Positions 6,215-10,482 of a stretch of DNA of 10,482 nucleotides are shown piece after piece (the stretch's first letter is position 1; each line of letters starts with the position of its first letter). A program made the translations under genes and the position numbers. The stretch is taken from NCBI GenBank assembly GCA_017577925.1, contig PKQU01000055.1:1-10482 (forward strand). The letters run 5' to 3'. A model generated the notes under the pieces. That model had not been told where the DNA came from. It did no database searches and worked only from the letters and a program-made list of their open reading frames with translations. Origin of the DNA: Bacillota bacterium. GTDB taxonomy: Bacteria > Bacillota > Bacilli > Calditerricolales > Calditerricolaceae.

Positions 6215-7843
6215 ATGGCGTTTAAGTATCAATGGAAGTGGGCGGAGGACCCGTCCAAGCTGAACAAGGTGGAGCTCCTGAAGCTCAACCGCGATGGCCT
6301 CGACATTCTCGACGACATTGAGCGGCTGGCGGCGGCCGGGCACGAGGCGCTGACCGACGACGACCTGCAACTCCTGAAGTGGGCCGGGATCTACGCGCAA
6401 CGGCCGAAGGAGGACGGCTTCTTCATGATGCGCATCCGCGTGCCGTCGGGCGTGCTCAACAGCCGGCAAGCGCGCGAGGTGGCCCGCATCAGTCGCGAAT
6501 ACGGACGCAGCCTGGTCGACGTGACGACGCGGCAGTGCTTCCAGCTGCACTGGGTGCGCATCGAAAACTGCCCCGAAATCTTCAAGCGCCTGGCCGAGGT
6601 GGCGCTCTATACCTATGAAGCCTGTGGCGACTGCCCGCGCAACATCGTCGGCAACCCGCTGGCCGGCATTGATCCCCACGAGCTGATCGACACGCGTCCC
6701 ATCGTGGAAGCCGTGCAAAACGCGATCTGGATGAACCGCGAATTTTCGAACCTGCCGCGGAAGTACAAGATTTCGATATCGGCGAACATTTACAACGCAG
6801 CCCATGCCGAAATCAACGACTTGGCCTTCACCCCGGCGACGAAAATGATCGACGGGGAGGAAGTGGTTGGCTTCCACGTATGGGTGGGCGGCGGCCTGTC
6901 CTCCAAGCCGCACATGGCCCGGCAGCTCGACATGTTCGTGCGGCCGGAAGAGGTGGTCAAGGTCGCCGTTGGCGTCACCCGCGTGTTCCGCGACTACGGC
7001 TATCGGGAGAAGCGCCACCGCGCCCGCCTGAAGTTCCTCGTCGCCGACTGGGGGGTCGAGAAGTTCCAGGAAGTCCTCGAGGGCTACATCGGGAAGTTTC
7101 CCGGGCGGGGCGAGGACAAGATCGTCGGCTGGAACGCGGGCTACTTCACCGGCGTGCACCGGCAGAAGCAAGAGGGGCTGTACTACGTCGGCCTGTCGGT
7201 GCCGGTTGGCCGCATGAGTGCCGACGAGCTGGAAGGGTTGGCTGAGCTGGCCGACAAGTACGGCAATGGCTCGCTGCGCACGTGCAACACGCAGAACATT
7301 CTGATCACACACGTGCCGGAAAACAAGGTGGAGGCGCTGCTCGCCGAACCGCTCCTGAAGCGCATCACCCCGTTCCCGAAAACCTTCTCCGGCCATGCCG
7401 TTTCCTGCACGGGGATCGAGTTTTGCAACCTGGCCCTTACCGAAACCAAGGAGCGCATGCGCAAGATCGTCGCGTATCTCGACGAACGCATCCCGCTCGA
7501 CGTGCCTATCCGCCTGCACATCAACGGCTGCCCCAACTCCTGCGGCCAGCAGCAGATCGCCGACATTGGCCTGCAGGGCGCGCTGGTGAAGACGCCGGAA
7601 GGGATGAAGGAGGCGTTCGACATCGCCATCGGCGGGAAGCTCGGGCCTGGGGCGACGTTCAACACCAAACTGAAAGGGCGGGTGCCGGCCGTGTACGTCC
7701 CCTACGTGCTGGAGGCGCTGATCGCGTTCTACCGCGACGAGCGCCAGGAGGGCGAGGACTTCCACGCCTTCGTCCGCCGTGTGGGTGTCGATGCGTTCCA
7801 GGCCAAGCTCGACGAAGTGCTGGCCGAGACGGTGAGCGGCTAG
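6215..7843 (+). CDS. Siroheme/4Fe-4S sulfite (or nitrite) reductase, ferredoxin type
   Basis: This 542-residue cytoplasmic enzyme belongs to the nitrite/sulfite reductase family, which carries out six-electron reduction of sulfite to sulfide or nitrite to ammonia with siroheme and a 4Fe-4S cluster. Cluster ligands are evident: CTGIEFC (Cys398, Cys404) and NGCPNSC (Cys439, Cys443), the CX5C...CX3C pattern. The two ferredoxin-like half-domains are seen at GFFMMRIRVPSGVL (68-81) and GLYYVGLSVPVGRM (321-334), and the conserved GDCPRNIVGNPLAG stretch at 138-151. No flavin or NADPH domain is fused and no flavoprotein subunit is adjacent, so ferredoxin is the likely donor. The S-box in its leader points to assimilatory sulfite reduction for cysteine and methionine; sequence alone does not exclude nitrite. 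The ATG has GAGGAGG at 6198-6204, ten bases upstream. A small DUF3906-like gene follows. Symbols used for relatives are sir and nirA. Confidence 0.92.
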   Translation: MAFKYQWKWAEDPSKLNKVELLKLNRDGLDILDDIERLAAAGHEALTDDDLQLLKWAGIYAQRPKEDGFFMMRIRVPSGVLNSRQAREVARISREYGRSLVDVTTRQCFQLHWVRIENCPEIFKRLAEVALYTYEACGDCPRNIVGNPLAGIDPHELIDTRPIVEAVQNAIWMNREFSNLPRKYKISISANIYNAAHAEINDLAFTPATKMIDGEEVVGFHVWVGGGLSSKPHMARQLDMFVRPEEVVKVAVGVTRVFRDYGYREKRHRARLKFLVADWGVEKFQEVLEGYIGKFPGRGEDKIVGWNAGYFTGVHRQKQEGLYYVGLSVPVGRMSADELEGLAELADKYGNGSLRTCNTQNILITHVPENKVEALLAEPLLKRITPFPKTFSGHAVSCTGIEFCNLALTETKERMRKIVAYLDERIPLDVPIRLHINGCPNSCGQQQIADIGLQGALVKTPEGMKEAFDIAIGGKLGPGATFNTKLKGRVPAVYVPYVLEALIAFYRDERQEGEDFHAFVRRVGVDAFQAKLDEVLAETVSG

Positions 7844-7857
7844 CCGATCGGGATCGG

Positions 7858-7901
7858 AAAACGGCGGGTCGGCATTTGGGCGGCTGGCCGCGTGCCGTTT
7901 T
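7858..7901 (+). other. Stem-loop between reductase and the small downstream gene
   Basis: AAAACGGC (7858-7865) and GCCGTTTT (7894-7901) can pair over 8 bp, with further imperfect pairing inside (GTCGGC with GCTGGC). The right arm ends in four T, so it could act as a weak terminator or an mRNA processing or stability element that lowers expression of the downstream gene. It is not a strong terminator, and the next gene has no clear promoter of its own. Confidence 0.4.
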
Positions 7902-7937
7902 GCTCGGCTTGCGAGTTCGGGAAAAGGTGGGAAGAAG

Positions 7938-8165
7938 ATGGCGGAAGCGGGATGGTACTTGTATCGCCTGGAAGCGCGCCTGAACGACGGCCGGCTGGTG
8001 ACGGTGGTCGTGGCGGCGGCGAACGAGGAAAAGGCGTTCCAGTACGCCGAAAGCCACCTGGAGCGTGACCTGGTCTTTCGCTCGCACGTGGCGGAACTCT
8101 CGCTGGTAGAGAAGAAATCGCTGCACCCGGGCGTGGGATACGCCGTGGTAACCGCCGAGGTGTGA
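7938..8165 (+). CDS. Small DUF3906-like protein downstream of the reductase
   Basis: The protein has 75 residues and no Cys, signal peptide or membrane segment. It shows a beta-hairpin pattern (GWYLYRLEARLNDGRLVTVVVA, broken at DG), a helix rich in acidic and aromatic residues (EEKAFQYAESHLERDL, 30-45), and further strands (VAELSLVEKKSL, GYAVVTAEV). The general pattern, a YRFE-like strand, 'dGr..tvvV.A..EeKAF' and 'v.E..l.EKK.l..G.GYvi', recalls the DUF3906 family of Bacilli, as far as I can judge from memory. AGGTGG at 7925-7930 precedes the ATG by seven bases. It lies 94 bases after the reductase, likely in the same SAM-controlled transcript, and is followed by a terminator. An accessory role in sulfite reduction is guilt by association only. 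Confidence 0.7.
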   Translation: MAEAGWYLYRLEARLNDGRLVTVVVAAANEEKAFQYAESHLERDLVFRSHVAELSLVEKKSLHPGVGYAVVTAEV

Positions 8166-8233
8166 CAGGGCGGGGAAACGGTTGTTCGGGCTGTGATCGG
8201 TGGGGGATAAACGTGACTGGGATCGTGTGCAAG

Positions 8234-8260
8234 GGGCGGTTGTGCGTGAACCGCCCTTTT
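8234..8260 (+). terminator. Intrinsic terminator after the sulfite reductase operon
   Basis: GGGCGGTT (8234-8241) pairs perfectly with AACCGCCC (8249-8256) around a 7-base loop, followed by TTTTCGTTT. The stem can extend by three weaker pairs into the T-run. It ends the plus-strand unit just before the convergent acetyltransferase gene. Confidence 0.85.
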
Positions 8261-8273
8261 CGTTTGGGCTGCC

Positions 8274-8861
8274 TCACGGCCAATCCAGCCGCCGGTAGTC
8301 GTCGGGGATCAGCGCGAAGATCATGCGGTCAGCAGGTTCCCCGTTGGCGCCAGGGGCGCTGCGGCGAAGCGTCCCCTCATAGACGAAACCTAGGCGTTCG
8401 GGGACGGCGCGGCTTTTCGCATTGCGCGGGTCGACGCGGATCTCGACGCGGTTGGCCTTGAGTCCCTCGAAGGCGAAACGGGTCAGCACCTGCACCGTTT
8501 CGGCGGCATGACCGCGCCCCGTCGCGGTGGACCGCAGCCAGTAGCCGATCTCGAAGGTGCGCAGCGACCAGTCGTGCGGATGGAGGGTGCAACCGCCGAG
8601 CAGGTGGCCCCCGTTCCGTGCGAAAATGCCCATGGCCAGATCGGTTCGCCGCCGCCAGCGTGTGCGGGTGCGGGCGACGAAGGCCTGGGCGTCGGCGATG
8701 GTGTGCACGTGCCGCACCCAGGGCAGCCACGGGGTGAGGTGGCCCCGCGACTCGTGGATCGCTGCCAACAGTTCCGCCGCGTCGTCAAGCCCAAGAGGAC
8801 GCAACAGCACGCGGGGGCCGTGCAGCGCGTCGGGTACGGAAATGTCGTGGGGGAATGCCAT
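8274..8861 (-). CDS. GNAT family N-acetyltransferase, RimJ/RimL type
   Basis: The enzyme has 195 residues and the usual layout of the RimJ/RimL-like acetyltransferases. An N-terminal strand and helix (RVLLRPLGLDDAAELLAAIH, 17-36) come first. The central strand region is LLGGCTLHPHD (87-97) and FEIGYWL (103-109). The acetyl-CoA pyrophosphate loop is ATGRGHAAETV (113-123), and a final NAKSRAVPERLGFVYEG (147-163) closes the fold. It should transfer an acetyl group from acetyl-CoA to an amine: a protein N-terminus, an antibiotic or a small molecule. The substrate cannot be told. The ATG at 8861 has an excellent GAAGGAGG (8869-8876) seven bases upstream, so the longer in-frame extension to 8993 was rejected. 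It stands alone, convergent with the reductase operon and divergent from gatC. No clear promoter is seen for it in 8877-9010. Confidence 0.88.
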   Translation of the reverse strand: MAFPHDISVPDALHGPRVLLRPLGLDDAAELLAAIHESRGHLTPWLPWVRHVHTIADAQAFVARTRTRWRRRTDLAMGIFARNGGHLLGGCTLHPHDWSLRTFEIGYWLRSTATGRGHAAETVQVLTRFAFEGLKANRVEIRVDPRNAKSRAVPERLGFVYEGTLRRSAPGANGEPADRMIFALIPDDYRRLDWP

Positions 8862-8973
8862 GCCCGTTCCTCCTTCTCGAAGGGCGGTTCCGTTCATCGT
8901 ATTCCCCCTGCCGCGTTGCGTTTCCCGATGTGTGTGGTCCCCGCGCGGCCGAGAAGTGTGGGCGGTCGGGCAT

Positions 8974-9003
8974 TTGCGGGGTGTTTTCCCCATCTGGTAT
9001 CAT
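8974..9003 (+). promoter_or_regulatory. Probable promoter of gatCA(B)
   Basis: TTGCGG (8974-8979) and TATCAT (8998-9003) are 18 bases apart, and TGG just before the -10 gives an extended -10. It lies in the divergent gap between the acetyltransferase and gatC and would leave a leader of about 95 bases in which no riboswitch or T-box element is apparent. Confidence 0.45.
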
Positions 9004-9105
9004 TAAGATTATGTGGCAGGAAAAGCGTGGAGCATGTGCGACAACCGCACGACAGGCCGATGCAGGCGGCCACTCCAGGGCGGAATACACGAGGAGGTGC
9101 CACCG

Positions 9106-9399
9106 ATGGGTGCGATTTCCCGCCAGCAGGTTGAGCATATCGCCAACCTGGCGCGGCTGTCGCTGACGCCGGAGGAGACGGAGCGGTTTACCGAACAGCT
9201 CAACAAGATCCTCGAGTTTGCCCACAAGCTGAACGAACTCAACACCGACAGCGTGGAACCGACGAGCCATGTCTTGCCGCTGGCCAACGTGATGCGCGAC
9301 GATGCGGTGCGGCCGTCGATTGCGCGGGAGGAGGCGCTCAAAAACGCGCCGGATCATGTGGACGGCCTGTTCCGCGTGCCGAAAGTGATCGAAGGCTAG
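9106..9399 (+). CDS. gatC: Asp-tRNA(Asn)/Glu-tRNA(Gln) amidotransferase subunit C
   Basis: The protein has 97 residues, the normal GatC length. Family landmarks are VEHIANLARLSLTPEE (9-24), FTEQLNKILEFAHKLNELNT (28-47), VMRDDAVRPS (62-71) and the C-terminal GLFRVPKVIE (87-96). GatC is the small subunit that wraps around and links GatA and GatB in the cytoplasmic complex converting Glu-tRNA(Gln) to Gln-tRNA(Gln) (and Asp-tRNA(Asn) to Asn-tRNA(Asn)). The ATG at 9106 follows GAGGAGGTG (9091-9099) at good spacing; the longer frame from 9013 was rejected because it has no ribosome-binding site and adds non-family sequence. gatA follows after 65 bases without a terminator. Confidence 0.95.
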   Translation: MGAISRQQVEHIANLARLSLTPEETERFTEQLNKILEFAHKLNELNTDSVEPTSHVLPLANVMRDDAVRPSIAREEALKNAPDHVDGLFRVPKVIEG

Positions 9400-9464
9400 C
9401 CGACTGAGCCGAGAGGCAGCGGTGAAGCCGGACAAGGCAGTGGTGGTGGAAAGGGGGATACGGC

Positions 9465-10482
<1,018 letters not shown>

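Noticed and set aside
6167..7765. 532-codon open frame on the minus strand across the sulfite reductase gene
   Set aside because: It is antisense to a gene with clear catalytic motifs, its translation is rich in Arg/His/Asp typical of a GC-rich shadow frame, and it has no ribosome-binding site or family features.
9004..9105. T-box or other riboswitch in the gatC leader
   Set aside because: No T-box core, specifier loop or terminator/antiterminator pair is visible in the short leader.

Overview
This window looks like part of the chromosome of a GC-rich member of the Bacillota, probably a Bacilli-type organism. The signs are strong GAGGAGG/AAGGAGG ribosome-binding sites, GTG starts, a transcription-terminating SAM-I (S-box) riboswitch, a CcpA-type cre-like box, a TagO-like first enzyme of wall-polymer synthesis, and gatC-gatA with a PutP/OpuE-type symporter nearby. 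No mobile element, CRISPR array, rRNA or tRNA is visible. The coding density and G+C-rich sequence are those of an ordinary core-genome region.

Layout. (1) Positions 1-501 hold the 3' end of an unrecognised gene. (2) A promoter at 552-579 drives a 36-residue single-helix membrane peptide (620-730). One base later comes a sodium/proline symporter of the PutP type (732-2222), and a bidirectional terminator closes this unit. (3) On the minus strand, cstA (4716-2602) and its small YbdD-type partner (2561-2358) form a transporter pair for pyruvate or peptides. A cre-like box lies in the cstA leader. (4) Divergent from cstA is a TagO/WecA-type polyprenyl-phosphate GlcNAc-1-phosphate transferase (4970-5917). 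(5) A promoter (5941-5969), a SAM-I riboswitch (6011-6141) and its terminator/antiterminator (to 6195) precede a ferredoxin-type siroheme sulfite/nitrite reductase (6215-7843) and a small DUF3906-like protein (7938-8165). (6) A GNAT acetyltransferase of the RimJ/RimL type is encoded on the minus strand (8861-8274). (7) gatC (9106-9399) and the first three quarters or so of gatA (9465 to the window edge) start the GatCAB amidotransferase operon.

How the parts work together. The window mixes nutrient uptake (proline symporter, CstA/YbdD) with sulfur assimilation under SAM control, cell-wall precursor synthesis and tRNA-dependent amidation. These are separate transcription units, not one pathway. 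The SAM riboswitch argues that the reductase serves sulfite reduction for cysteine/methionine synthesis and not nitrite reduction. In Bacillus subtilis the proline transporter gene opuE sits directly upstream of gatCAB; here a related symporter and gatCA are separated by about 6.9 kb of other genes.

I found no convincing undescribed system. The most interesting items are the tiny membrane peptide translationally coupled to the symporter, the S-box leader with an unusually stable P4 helix, the small protein paired with the sulfite reductase, and the regulatory leader of cstA.
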